The notes beneath the pieces are model-generated. The model made no database searches and had not been told where the DNA came from. It worked only from the letters and a program-made list of their open reading frames with translations. A program made the position numbers and the translations under genes. 64,000 nt of DNA from Rhizomys pruinosus (lineage: Eukaryota; Chordata; Mammalia; Rodentia; Spalacidae), in contig VZQC01004541.1 of assembly GCA_009823505.1 (NCBI GenBank), forward strand, positions 530,449 to 594,448. Direction: 5' to 3'. Below are positions 22,121 through 33,214 of the stretch, piece after piece (the first letter of the stretch is position 1; every line of letters begins with the position of its first letter).

Positions 22121-22570
22121 GTGCACGCCCTCTGGGCAGCATCTATTTCAGAAGGTTCACATCCTGCACTGATGATTAAAATTAGAGGGAGGTCTTTTAA
22201 ATGTTTGATAGATACAGGGGCAGATAGAACCATTATAAAACAGCAAGAAATACCCCCTGACTGGCCCTTGCTCCCAGGACCTAAACTTCTAGGAATAGGA
22301 GGGCCCTCACAGTCTTACATAACTAAAAATGTTTACACCTGGGAAGACCCTGATGGAAACACGGGTCAGATTCGCCCATTAATAGCACCCACTAATATCA
22401 GTCTGCTAGGGCAAGATATTTTGGAGGCTTTGGATGTGATTATTGACACTCCAAATGAGAACAACCATGCTCAGACAGGCCATTTAACTGGGGGGAAATT
22501 GCTTCCATCATCTCAGAAAAAAGCACCCCCAATCCTGAGGGTCACTACAGAATATGCTCCCCTTGTCTGG
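22121..22570 (+). pseudogene. pro: Retroviral aspartic protease region
   Basis: The frame 22121-22720 contains a retropepsin. Residues 31-34 are the active-site triplet context D-T-G-A, followed by D and the hydrophobic T-I-I. A G-I-G-G flap-like segment lies at 58-61, and G-Q-D lies at 97-99 where the family has G-R-D/N. Retropepsin cleaves Gag-Pol as a dimer. The protease domain itself looks uninterrupted, but the upstream Gag frames are broken, so no precursor can be made. The ATG at 22121 is internal to the retroviral reading frame and not a native start. Confidence 0.82.
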
Positions 22571-22900
22571 ACTGGAAGTCAGATGATCCAGTCTGGATTG
22601 AGCAGTGGCCCTTACCAGGGGAGAAATTACAAGCTCTCCAAGACTTATTCAAAGAACAATTTTCATCGGGACACATCTATCCATCTCGCAGTCCCTGGAA
22701 CACCCCTGTGTTTATCATAAAAAAGGCAACAGAATGTTGGCATCTTTTACAAGATCTGTGAGCCATTAACAAAACTATGCATATATGGGGATCTCCGCAA
22801 AGGGGTCTCCCCCTTGCCTCTGCTATTCCAGCTAACACCCCTCTGGTAGCCTTAGATATAAAAGACTGTTTTTTTTTTCAATCCCCTCTCCCCACTTCTC
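22560..22900 (+). pseudogene. pol: Reverse transcriptase N-terminal stump
   Basis: After the protease the reading switches frame into sequence typical of the RT fingers: a W-P-L segment, then SPWNTPVF at about 22689. A stop lies near 22759. Motif A (LDIKDCFF) is visible around 22850-22875, just before a T-run. Palm motifs beyond it, including the catalytic Y-x-D-D, and most of RNase H are absent. Confidence 0.75.
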
Positions 22901-23029
22901 ATTGCAGTTTCATCTCTCTTACAGAATAGGAGCCACCCCCTCTTCATACAGCACATTCATGCCCACAACCTCCTGCCAGGACCTCTCTCTTGGTCTGTGT
23001 TGCAGACCAAGTCTCCTCTATAGGGTCTA

Positions 23030-23696
23030 TGTCCTGTCCCTCTCTGAAGCAGAAAAATTCCACTCCCTCGCCCATGTTAACTTAAAAGGCCTCCTAGCTC
23101 GCTTTCCTAAAATTCCTTCCACCCAACTTCAGTGAATCCTTAGAACCTGCTCTTCCTGTTCTACTCTGGTTAAAACACCTGCACTACAGGTTTTGGGAAT
23201 TAATCCCAGGGGATTGAAAGCCAATGCACTCTGGCAAACTGACATTACACACACAGCTTCTTTTGGGAGACAAAAATATGTATTTGTCACTGTAGAGACT
23301 TTTTCCAAATTCACTTGGGTGACAGCCCATATGGGAGAGAAAGCCAAGGACCTCACTGCCCACCTACTTTCTACCTTTGCTACCATTGGCATCCCCAAAC
23401 AGATTAAAACGGACAATGGGCCAGCATTTGCTAGCTCTCACTTTAAATTGTTTTGTCAATTATGGAATATTGCACATCATACAGGTATCCCTCATAACCC
23501 ACAGGTACAAGGCATCATAGAACAGATCCATCAGGTCCTAAAAAATCAGCTATTAAAACAAAAGGTGGGGAAATACCCTCTGAACATCACTCTGGAAGAA
23601 ATGAACAACCCCTCACTTCTGCAAAATCCATGTGTTTCCACCCCCCGTACCCCTGTCTGCCATCCTTTTAGCTGCTCTGATAATAGTTCAAACTAA
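23030..23696 (+). pseudogene. pol: Retroviral integrase remnant with intact D,D-35-E
   Basis: Integrase inserts viral DNA into the genome. The N-terminal zinc domain is visible as H-x3-H (HSLAH, near 23060) and C-x2-C (CSSC, near 23150), with one in-frame stop at 23133 between them. The core reads open from 23193: first Asp at residue 17 (WQTD), second at 74 (TDNGP), and Glu at 110 (GIIE), with exactly 35 residues between the second Asp and the Glu. The C-terminal end overlaps the start of env in another frame. The catalytic triad survives although the provirus is dead. Confidence 0.87.
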
Positions 23697-25164
23697 CTCT
23701 ATCTCTGCCCAGCCTGAGAACAGACCTCTGACCTGGACCCATGTCTGGTGGTTTTTGTCAGAGAAATTTGGGAGGGAAGAAATCAGGTAATTGGAAACAG
23801 TGACTGTCCTTTGCAAGGCTGCACCAAGGCAATCACAATCACTGTGTTTCCCAATTCCATCACTACCTCTCAGGCACCCTTTGTCTGCTTCCCCCATCTT
23901 AACAAAGAACAGTGTTTGCAGGAATCTGATACTTATGGTGGTTGCAGATTCTGGTCTTGCAGGTTGGGGAGTGTTCGCAGCCCAAGAAGCCTGTTCCAAA
24001 AACAAAATAACCAGTTTAAAATTAATATACAGGACTCCTGGAGTGAGTACTGGAGAGCTGGAGTACAGGGAAAACTCTACCCTTACAGCGATGCCTGGTA
24101 CCCTGCGGCAGATATCCGTATCTCTCACCAGCTTGTTCTAGCTCCTCAACCCATCCTCACTTAATCCCACATTCTGTTACAGGAATCCAAAATGGAAGAA
24201 AAGCTGCAGTCCACTGTAACATGGCCTCAGTACACTGAATACACCAGAGATCTCCTCAATTACAGCACCCACCCTAATGTCTCCCAATGTTTTTTTCTGT
24301 GCATCCCTCACATGCCCTCTTTTCACTGCCATTCCTTCTAACACTCTTTACAGGAATCTGACCCCATGGAGACAGAGCCAGTGTTTCACGGCATTCCTCT
24401 CTTCAACCAACTCACTACACTTCCTATTTGTTTAGTGAGAGCTGCAGTAACCCCAGACCCCAGGTGCCTCTGAAGTGTCCCTCTCAACAGGACCCTGTGT
24501 GTCAAATCACCATTCTTTCTCTGGTGTAATGGCACTGCATCCCTCTGTGCAAATGCTACTGGTTCTGGAATTTGTTTGCCCATAATTATCACCCCTCAGC
24601 TCTTCCTTTATGAGAAGGAGGAAGTTGCTTGGATGCTGCGACCAGACCCAGACCATCTAAAGTCCTGCTTCTGGTCAGCCTAAGCATCATTTTCTCTATG
24701 GCAGGGATGGGAACTGCAGCCCTATCGCATGGAAGCGGACTTCCAAACTAAGCTTGACGAAGCAATGGCATCCACAATGAGCAGCCTGGAATCACTCCAG
24801 AGGCAGATAACTTCTCTGGCCGAGATGGTGATGCAGAACTGGCAAGCCCTGGACTTGTTAACTGCAGAAAATGGGAGAATCTGTGTGTTCCTGGGAGAGG
24901 AATGTTGTTTTTTATTTAAATGAGTCTGGTATTGTCGAGCAAAATGTTAAAACCCTAAAAAATCTCAGGAAAGAACTCCGTGATAGATACTCCCCACAAG
25001 TTTCTGTCCCATGGTTTTCCAACCCGCTGATCACCTGGTTACTTCCCTTGCTGGGACCCATTTTCACCCTAGGAGTCCTTCTGACTATTGCACCCTGTGT
25101 CCTCCAGTTTATCAAAAACCAAATCAATACACTCACTGAGGTTGTGGCCAAGACTGGACCTTGA
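23625..25164 (+). pseudogene. env: Envelope remnant (SU fragment and TM)
   Basis: Env is the surface and fusion glycoprotein. A hydrophobic leader-like segment (PLSAILLAALIIV) overlaps the end of integrase near 23648-23690 in a different frame, followed by a Cys- and Trp-containing surface-subunit fragment to about 24164. The middle (24170-24660) is broken by stops. The transmembrane subunit is open from 24729, with a heptad-rich coiled coil and a C-x6-CC motif at residues 52-60 (24882-24908). A frameshift in a T-run at about 24905-24915 moves reading to the frame ending at 25164, which has a hydrophobic anchor (residues about 52-80) and a short tail. C-x6-CC TM subunits are typical of gammaretroviruses and type-D betaretroviruses. 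Confidence 0.82.
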
Positions 25165-25203
25165 CATTACTGCTCCACTTTAATTAAAAAACAAAGGATG
25201 GGG

Positions 25204-25461
25204 GGCTGGAGAGATGGCCTAGTGGTTAAGAGCTCCGACCGCTCTTGCAGAGGACCCGGGTTCAATCCCCAGCACTCACATGGCGGCTGAGAAACGTCTG
25301 AAATGCCAACTCCAGGAGAACTCCAGCTCCAGGGGAATCCGACGCCCACTTCTGACCTCCGCGGCATTGCACGACACGGGTGCACAGACTTGCATGCAGA
25401 CAATACATTCGTACACATACAGAAATAAATAAAATTAATAAAAAAAAAATTAAAAAAAAAA
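25204..25461 (+). mobile_element. B2-family SINE at the proviral polypurine tract
   Basis: Complete long-subtype B2. The host sequence aaaaaacaaaggatggg stands both before (25187-25203) and after (25463-25479) it. Confidence 0.93.
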
Positions 25462-25479
25462 AAAAAACAAAGGATGGGA
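25462..25479 (+). promoter_or_regulatory. Retroviral polypurine tract
   Basis: aaaacaaaggatggga lies directly before the 3' LTR, where plus-strand DNA synthesis is primed. A second copy (25187-25203) was created by the B2 insertion. Confidence 0.7.
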
Positions 25480-26037
25480 TGTGGGAATGAAACTTTCTGT
25501 GTGGCTTGAAGCGAGAACTTGTAAGACCTGTCCTGGGAGATCTCCAGTTATCTGATATCTCTGTGGGCTTCCAGAGTTATCTGTAGCCAGAAGATTCAGG
25601 ATATTACAATGATTCTTGCTTCATCCTATCTCTGCAAAGTTCCAGGCCCCTTCCCTTGGGGCATTGCACAAAATGTCACACCTCTAGTTACCTGTTGCAC
25701 AAACCGGAGCTCTGCAGCCCCCTGATTAGAACCAAGGTGGCTCACCCCTCCCTCTGCCTGCTCCCCACTTCCTTGCCCAAAACACAGTAGTCTTGAATAT
25801 ATAGACCTCACTGAGAAAATAAAGGGAGTTCCTATCCTCCCCGGCTCTCCATGCATGTGTGTGAGTTCCTTCCATTCTACGGGTGATCTCCAGCGGTTTT
25901 CCCTCCCCCCTTCTTGTGGGAGCAAAGCCCAGAGACTGCCAGCCTGCAGGCAGGAGGTAAGTCCTGGAGCTGAGCCAAGAAGGGAAGGACAGCGTGTGGA
26001 AGGTGGTCACGCATGACTCAAAGACACTGACCCGACA
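25480..26037 (+). repeat. 3' LTR of the provirus
   Basis: 558 bp, same ends as the 5' LTR (tgtgggaatg to gacccgaca). A 15-bp segment (caggaggtaag region near 25950) is present here and absent from the 5' LTR. Confidence 0.92.
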
Positions 26038-26145
26038 TCCCCCTCCACCTCCTCAAATCTGTTTTCATCTCCCATAACTGAGATTACAGATTGGTTCCAG
26101 ATCTGCTTAGGTGAGTCTATAATGTAATAAGATAAAAACCACATC

Positions 26146-26290
26146 ACAGGGTGTGGTGGCACATGCCTATAATCGCAGCTCTTGGGAGGCAGAGGCAGGT
26201 GGATCTCTGGGAGTTCAAAGTCAGCCTGGCCTACATAGTGAGTTCCAGGACAGCTGGGGCTACAGGGAGACCCTGCCCCCCCCAAAAGAA
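26146..26290 (+). mobile_element. B1 SINE
   Basis: Nearly complete B1 (ggtgtggtggcacatgcc to gggagaccctgcc); the tail is C-rich then A-rich. Confidence 0.9.
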
Positions 26291-27099
26291 ACCAGAACCA
26301 CTACGGTTGCACAAGGACTTCAGATGATGTCTTTTTTTAATGTCCTTTTACTATAAAGCATTTCCCATGACATTCTGAGAAAACTGTAGGTTTATAGCTC
26401 AGAAAGGAAAAATATTAACTACACCAAAAGGAAAGAGAAGTGCTGTTAGCCTGGCCAGAGGCCTGGAAGTTGCCTCTCCCAAGGCAGCCAACCCAGATTT
26501 CATGCAAACTTCTCCACAACAGGAATTAAGTAACCCCCATTACTGAAGGTTGTAACCCTGGGTCACTTTTTATCATAGAAATAGCTATAAAGACCAAAGC
26601 AAAATCTTTGCAGACCTGCGAGGACTTTGCTTTCTTCCAGGTGGCCTGGACTTAGTTCCCAAGTGCAAGCTAGGGCACGGCTGTGCTCATGCATGTTGAC
26701 AAGCTGTCCAGGATGGTGTGTGTGGACATCCCATGCCTTTGAACCTGGTCCTCATGATCTGAAGTTCTCTGGAATTCCAGACAAGGAAACCTGAGCAGCA
26801 GGACTGACCACAAGCCCCAAGGTTCTGCCACATTCCATGGTGAGGGGCAGAGGAGCCTGGGAGGGAGACCCAAGGGCAAATCTGTGGCATGAGTGGCTTT
26901 GGGGTTTTGTAAGCAATCTGGACTGCTCAGGAAGATTCTAGAGGAAACAATTGGATGGACCAAGGAGTAGAAAGTCCAGGCATAAGAACCATATCTGACA
27001 TGGGAAGTCTCACAGGTTCCACTGACTCCACAGGATATCTGGGTAGAGGGCATGTCCTGCTGTTGTAGGAAGGCCCCGAAGACCCTGCCCTGCTTTTCT
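26291..27099. other. Stretch without recognised genes
   Basis: Unique-looking sequence. A 127-codon minus-strand frame at 27053-26670 has no recognisable domain and is probably chance. Confidence 0.45.
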
Positions 27100-28195
27100 T
27101 CCTTATAATGAGGGGCTGTAGGCTGAGGCCAAATTACCTAGGTTTAAATTAAATATTAATGGCCTGAAAATCAATAGCTAACTACTTGGACCTAAAGCCC
27201 AGTCAGTGGGAGGAAACTCGTGTGAGGTACTGTAAACATAGCCAGATGCACACAACTGGAGAGGTCATAGATAGAGCTTAGCAAAATCCCTAAAGTTGGC
27301 ACATCCCTAGGCTTAAGGTAACATCTTACTAACTACAAAAGAGGTATCCTTATATTTACAGACAAATATCCCAGATGCAATTCAGAAAAGAAGCTTCTTT
27401 TGCCCCAGATGAAGAATAGTACAGAGTTCCACAACTGGACACACACAGACATGGTCTGTGAACTGCTTGTGCCTGGGCAACACATCTACAATGCAGCCTC
27501 TACACATAAGCCCCACACAACATAGAATGAGGACCCAAGAAGCCATTAATTGCCTCTTAACTGTTGTTAAGGAAGCTCCCCCATGCAACAGGAGGCCAGG
27601 AACTCAAAAAGGCATGAATGGCTAAACTGTGGAGATCAGGAGTCTACAGAGTGTGGTTCCATGGACAGGTCACCTATATTTGGCTTCACCCACCCAGGGC
27701 TTAGGGAACACTGAAGAAGAGTTGGCAGAAAGATTGTAAGAGCCAGGGGGGTGGTACAAGACCAAACAGAAATGAATCCTATAGACTCCTGGGACCCTGT
27801 TCATATGAACATACAGCATTGGTGTCTGCATGCACAAGACCCTTGCAAGCTCAGCTGGACAAAAACCCAGCACAGAACTGCAGAAATGGGTAGCAGAGCC
27901 CAACCTTGGCTGAAGAACTATCTGGCAGCAGATGGTGGTCAGGTGAGGAAGACCTGGCCTTCTTTAGAAAAGAGACACGAATAGGTTCAGGGGGTGAGCT
28001 GGCACTGAGGAGTGGGTGGGGAGAGTAGTTTGGTGCAATGGACCCTAGCACACATGACAGAAGGTATGAACTCCATGGGGGGCGGGGGGCTGGTTGCTAT
28101 AGGAAGGTGCCAATGGAGAAATGGGTATAAAAGTGATTAAGATTGATTGAAAAATTAAGTATGAAACACATAAAGAATTCAATTAAAATTTATAA
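27100..28195 (+). mobile_element. Old L1-type 3' UTR region
   Basis: Shares ordered phrases with 55640-56470 (cagagaagctt/aagaagcttctttt, then gcatgcacaagaccc) and with rodent L1 3'-end repeats that end in A/T-rich tails. No coding capacity. The subfamily is uncertain. Confidence 0.5.
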
Positions 28196-28198
28196 TAA

Positions 28199-28556
28199 GT
28201 GTGGTGGTTTGAATGAGTGTCCCCCATAGGCTTTAAGTATTCAGACATTTGTCTCCAGTTGGTGGCACTGTTCTTGGAGGTCTTAGAAGGTGTGGCCATG
28301 CTAAAGGAAGTATGTCACTGGGGGCAGGCTTAGTGAGTTTAACAACCTTGCGGTCTCCAGTCACTCTCTCTGCTTCCTGTGCTCATTTGCGAGATGTGAC
28401 CCTTGGCTTGCTGCTCCAGCTCCAGCCGCCATGTTCCCACCACAATGGACTCTAATTCCCTGGAACCGTCAATCGTAAGCTCAAATAAACTCTTCTTTTT
28501 ATAAGTTCCTTTGGTCATGGTGTTTTATCACAGCAACAGAAAAGTAACTAATATAA
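28199..28556 (+). mobile_element. DNA-transposon-like repeat B
   Basis: Second copy of the repeat seen at 1983-2320, with the same gtgtggtggtttgaatgag start and cacagcaacagaaaagtaac end. Confidence 0.75.
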
Positions 28557-28879
28557 TAAGTATAAATTATATATAGTTATATATTATATTTATATGGGCA
28601 CAAGCTGTTTGTAAGTGGGTGAAGGTTTTCTCTTTTTCTCACTTCTACTCAAGAGGAATTGCTCACTGGCTATAGAGTGAAAAAGATCAGTGGCAAAGAG
28701 ATCTTCATTCAGAAGGTACTAAAGACAGGCATGGCAGAGTAGGGCCAAGCAATTCTCTCCTACATCCCTAGAATCCAAAAAGAAGCATCCCATCTGTGAC
28801 CTCACAGAGACATAAGAAGCATGAGCTGCAGGATCACAGGGAACGCACTAGGAGATACTAGGTAGAAATATTGAACATG
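28557..28879. other. Stretch without recognised genes
   Basis: AT-rich opening, then unassigned sequence. No gene or named repeat recognised. Confidence 0.45.
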
Positions 28880-29032
28880 GGGCTGGAGAGGTGGCTCTAG
28901 CAGAGGACCTGAGTTTGGCTCCCAGCACCCACATCAGACAGCTCACAACTGCCTATAACTCCAGATCCATGGAATCTGATGCCCTCTCCTAGCCTCCACA
29001 GGTACTACATTCCACGCACATGAACAAAGACA

Positions 29033-29065
<33 letters not shown>
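28880..29065 (+). mobile_element. B2/B3-family SINE, older
   Basis: Head ggggctggagaggtggc, then a small deletion into the B-box half. Ends in a (CA)n run at 29030-29063. Confidence 0.85.
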
Positions 29066-29219
29066 TAGAAACAAAATCTTTCTAAAAATATCAAACACTA
29101 CAAAAACACCAACTTATAGGAATAAATACAGACCTTCCAATAATTACTTTGAATGTTAATTACCTCAATTATCCACTCAAAAGACAGAGACTAGCAGACT
29201 GAATTAAAAATGGGACTCA

Positions 29220-29425
29220 GGCTGGGAGATGGATTAGCTATTAAGAGTGCTTGCTGCTCTTGCAGAGGACCTGAGTTCAGTTCCCAGCACCCAACCAGGT
29301 AGCTCACAACCACCTGTAACTACAGCTCCAAGAGATCTAATGCCCTGGATACTAATGGTATCCCTGGGCACCAGCATACATATGTGCATATAGACACACA
29401 CATGAATAAAAAATAAATATTTTTA
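29220..29425 (+). mobile_element. B2/B3-family SINE
   Basis: ggctgggagatggattagc head, B box ttcagttccc, and an A-rich tail. Confidence 0.85.
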
Positions 29426-29429
29426 ATAT

Positions 29430-29686
29430 GACTTAGTCTAGAAAGACTGCTCAGTGGATAAAACATTGTCACAGAAGGATAAGGACCTGAATCTGAAAAG
29501 GCCAGGTGGTTTAGTGCACATCTGTAAAGCTCGTGGCCAGCAAGCCTGGAGTTCACACCAGCAAACAAGAGAGCCTGCTTCAAGGTGGAAGGCAACAAGC
29601 AATACCTAAGGTTGCCCTCCGACCTACACACACACACCATGGCATGTATCTGCCCACATTCATACAAGTAAATGGACTCACAAACA

Positions 29687-29736
<50 letters not shown>

Positions 29737-29750
29737 CCAAGCACACATAA
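29430..29750 (+). mobile_element. B4-type composite SINE with (CA)n tail
   Basis: Diverged element with a tRNA-like start (ctgctcagtggataaaac), a B1-like middle (ccaggtggtttagtgc) and a (CA)n run at 29686-29735, as in B4-type composites. Confidence 0.55.
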
Positions 29751-29760
29751 AAAATTCTCA

Positions 29761-29865
29761 GGGGCTGGAGAGATGGCTCAGTGGTTAAGAGCACCAACTG
29801 CTCTTGCAGAGGACCCAGGTTGGATTCCCAGCACCCAAATGGTGGCTAAGAACCATCTTTAAGCA
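29761..29865 (+). mobile_element. B2-family SINE, 3' truncated
   Basis: The first ~105 bases of a B2 end at ctaagaaccatcttta, where a B1 begins. Confidence 0.88.
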
Positions 29866-30018
29866 GGGCGTGATGGCACATGCCTTTAATCCTAGTACTC
29901 AGGAGGCAGAGGCAGGCGGATCTCTATGAGTTCAAGGCCAGCCTAGTCTACAGAGTGAGTTCCAATCCAGCTGGGGCTATAGGGAGAGCCTGTCTCCAAA
30001 AAAAGACAAAAAAAAAAA
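29866..30018 (+). mobile_element. B1 SINE
   Basis: Complete B1 (gcagggcgtgatggcac to cctgtctcc) with an A-rich tail, placed in the B2 body. Confidence 0.9.
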
Positions 30019-30195
30019 AACTCAATAAAATACCAGCAAACTGAACTCAACAACACATCCAAAAAGTTGTTCTTCATGATCAAGTTGGCTTCGTTCTAGG
30101 AATATCAACATGGTTCAACATACATAAATCACATAAATGGACTCTCGGACAGAAGTCACATGGTCACCTCAATGATGAAAAAAGGCCTCTGACCG

Positions 30196-30446
30196 GGCTG
30201 GAGAGATGGCCTAGCGGTTAAGAGCGCCGACCGCTCTTACAGAGGACCCGGGTTCGATCCCCAGCACCCACATGGCGGCGGAGAACCGTCTGAAGCTCCA
30301 ATTCCAGGAGAACTCCAGTTCCAGGGGAATCCGAGACCCTCTTCTGAACTCCGCGGCGTTGCACGACACGGGTGCACAGACTTGCATGCAGACAGTACAT
30401 TCATACACATACAGAAATAAATAAAATTAATTAAAAAAAATTAAAA
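30196..30446 (+). mobile_element. B2-family SINE in old L1
   Basis: Complete long-subtype B2. The target duplication aaaaaggcctctgacc lies at 30180-30195 and 30450-30465. Confidence 0.93.
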
Positions 30447-31587
30447 AAAAAAAGGCCTCTGACCAAGTCCAGCGTCTCTTCATGAGAAAATTCCTGAAGG
30501 CACTGGAAATAGAAGGAACATACCTTAGTAAGAGATGTACACAGCAAACTAACCAACAGCGTGCTAAATGGGAGAAAACTGAATGTGCCAACTAGGCTGC
30601 CCAGTCCCTCTACTCTTAGTCAATAAAGAGCTTGAAGTCTTAACTAGAGCAATGTTAACTTCAAAATGTCTAACCAAGGAAATGGAAAACCTCTACAACA
30701 AAAACATTTAAATAGTAAAGAAAGAAATTGAAGAGGAGTCCCCAGGCTCATGGATTGAAAAAATTAATGTGAGGATGACTACATTAGCAAAAGCAATCTC
30801 CAGATTCAGTGCAACCCTCATCAAAATTGCAATGACATTCTTCACAACAATAGAGAAACAATCCTAAAATTCCTACAGAGCCACTGAAGACCCAGCATAG
30901 TCAAAGCAGTCATGAGCAAAACAAATAATGCTGAGAGTATAGAGTATCGCCATACCCAATCTCGAGTTATACTACAGAGCCACGGTACCAGCACAGAGGC
31001 AGACACGTAGGCCAATGGAATGGAATAGAGGACACCCAAAAAATCCCATGCAGCCCACACAGCCACAGCCACCTGATATTCACAGAGATCCCAAAAACCA
31101 GGTGTTGGAGAAAAAGCCATCTCTCTAAAAAACAATGCTGTCTCAAAAAGAAAAAAAAATGCTGGGGAAACTGGATATCCACGTGTAGGAAAAAGGTGAC
31201 TGGATCCCATCTCTCATCCTGGACAAAAATCAATTCGAAATGGATTAAAGTCCTTAATGTAACCTGACACCCTGAAAATGTTAAAGAACACAGGAAGATA
31301 ATACTTATGCCTAGATCTTATGGGCATAAGCAAGGGCTTTCTGAAAATAGTTCAGGAAACAAAAGCAAGTTTGACAAATAGGGCCGCATAGATTAAAAGG
31401 CTTCTGCACAGCAAGGGAAGCGATTAAGAGAAGGAGCAGCCTGCAGAATGGGAGAAAAATCTTTGCCGCCCATACATCTGACAGAGGATTAATATCCAGA
31501 ATACACAAAGAATTCAAAAGACAAAATACCAATCAGCCCAATCAATAAATGGGCTAATGAAGGAGAAGGCTCTGTTCAAAAGTGAAA

Positions 31588-31740
31588 TACACCCAGGCGT
31601 GGCGGCACACACCTTTAATCCCAGCACTCGGGAGGTAGAGGCAGGTGGATCTCTGTGAGCTCAAGTCCAGCCTGGTCTACAGAGTGAGCTCCAGGCCAGC
31701 TGGGACTAAAGGGAGACCCTGTCTCAAAAAGACAAAAAAA
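31588..31740 (+). mobile_element. B1 SINE in old L1
   Basis: Complete B1 with target duplication aaaagtgaaatac on both sides. Confidence 0.92.
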
Positions 31741-31888
31741 AAAACTAAAAAAAAAAAGTGAAATACAAATGTCCAATAAATATATGAGAAAATACATAAA
31801 GGACTCAAAAATCTAAATAACAAAAAAATCCAATCAATACATGAGCTAATCAAATGCGTGGAGAGCGAGCTCTCAAAGATGAAACCCA

Positions 31889-32140
31889 GGGGCTGGGCAG
31901 ACGGTAAAGTGCCTGACACACAAGCACAGGCCTGAGCTTGGTCCCCGGGACCCACATCAAAACCTAGGCACTGGGGTGGTGGAGACAGGAGGGTCCTTGG
32001 GGGCTAAATGGGTGAACTCCAAGTTCAGTGAGAGACCTGTCTCAGAAGTCAAGATGGAGAGGGATGGAAGAAGACGCATGCTGTGCTTCCATCTGGCCTC
32101 TACACACACGTGTGTGTGGCACACAGACATGCACACACCA
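31889..32140 (+). mobile_element. B4-type composite SINE
   Basis: Starts ggggctgggcagacggtaaag, has a B1-like middle (ggtggtggagacaggaggg) and ends in CA/TG-rich sequence. Confidence 0.65.
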
Positions 32141-32398
32141 ATAACAATGACAGGGAACAAAAGACAAATTCGAATGGTCAATACACACAAAACCTGCTCA
32201 GCATCACTGGCCTCCAGGGAAATGCAAAGTAAAGTACATTGAGATTCTGTCTCACCATAGTCAGATGGCAGTCACTGAGAAAACGACCCAGATGCTGTCA
32301 AGGATGAGAGTAAAGGTGCTATGCACGGCTGGTTGGCAAGGTAAACGGGTACAGCCACCGGAGAAGTCGGTATGAAGGTACTCAAAAAAAAAAATCTG

Positions 32399-32560
32399 AG
32401 CCGGGCGGGGTGGCACACGCCTTTAATCCTAGCACTGGGGGGGAGGGGGGGGCGGTGGCAGGGGATCTCTGTGAGTTTAAGGCCAGCCTGGTCTACAGAG
32501 TGAGTTCCAGGCCAGCTGGGGCTACAGGAAGACCCTGTCTCAAAAAGAGCCCCCCCCAAA
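32399..32560 (+). mobile_element. B1 SINE with G-run insertion
   Basis: B1 with an odd G-rich stretch at 32438-32456 in place of gggaggcagagg. Target duplication aaaatctga on both sides. Confidence 0.9.
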
Positions 32561-32579
32561 AAAATCTGAAAATAATACA

Positions 32580-32790
32580 GGGCTGGGAAAATGGCGCAGC
32601 AGTTAAGACCGTTCACCGGCTGCTCTCACAGAGGATCTGGATTCAATTCCCAGCACCCGCATGCAGCTAACAATCACCCCTAACTTCAGTCCCAGCGGAA
32701 TTAGATACCTTCTTCTGACCTCCACCGGCATTGCATGACACAGGTGCCTTTACATACATGCAGACAATACACTCACACACAAAAAAAATT
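32580..32790 (+). mobile_element. B2-family SINE
   Basis: B2 with a diverged head (ggctgggaaaatggcgcag). Its tail faces the tail of the antisense B2 that follows. Confidence 0.88.
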
Positions 32791-32796
32791 TTTTTA

Positions 32797-33034
32797 ATGT
32801 TTTTTATTTATTTTTGTATGTGTATGAATGTACTGTCTGCATGTAGGTTTGTGCACCCGTGTCGTGCAATGCCGCCGAGGTCAGAGAGGGTCTCGGATTC
32901 CCCTGGAACTGGAGTTCTCCTGGAATTGGAGTTACAGACAGTTCTTAGCTGCCATGTGGGTGCTGGGGATCGAACCCGGGTCCTCTGCAAGAGCAGTCGG
33001 TGCTCTTAACCACTAGGCTATCTCTCCAGCCCCA
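32797..33034 (-). mobile_element. B2-family SINE, antisense
   Basis: Complete long-subtype B2 in opposite orientation to 32580-32790, tail to tail. Confidence 0.92.
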
Positions 33035-33054
33035 ATAATAAATATTTTTAAAAT

Positions 33055-33195
33055 CTGAAAATAGAACCAGCAAGATGACTCGGTGCCTAAAGGCTTTTTG
33101 CTGCCAGGCCCGACGACCTGCATTCAACTCCCTAGGACTCACACTGTGGAAGAAGAAACTGGTAGTCCTCTGAGCTCCATACACACACTGTGGTA
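33055..33195 (+). mobile_element. B2/B3-related SINE, old
   Basis: accagcaagatgactcggtgcc head and gacgacctgcattcaa B-box-like region. The 3' part is short. Confidence 0.6.
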
Positions 33196-33214
33196 TGGAT
33201 GTGTATGCACTGTA

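Larger units (their letters stand above)
18821..26037 (+). mobile_element. Endogenous betaretrovirus-like provirus, defective
   Basis: Two similar LTRs beginning TG and ending CA enclose, in order, a primer-binding site, leader, gag, protease, a stump of reverse transcriptase, integrase and env, all on the plus strand. The flanking hexamers tcccca and tccccc are a near-match 6-bp target duplication, as expected for class II (ERVK/betaretrovirus) elements. The two zinc knuckles of Gag, a separate protease frame and the Lys-type primer site agree with that class. Every frame is broken: gag and env carry stops and frameshifts, most of RT and RNase H is deleted, and one B1 and three B2 elements sit inside. 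It cannot produce virus. LTRs differ by roughly 35-40 substitutions plus indels by eye (about 7 %), so it is not a recent insertion. Confidence 0.92.
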
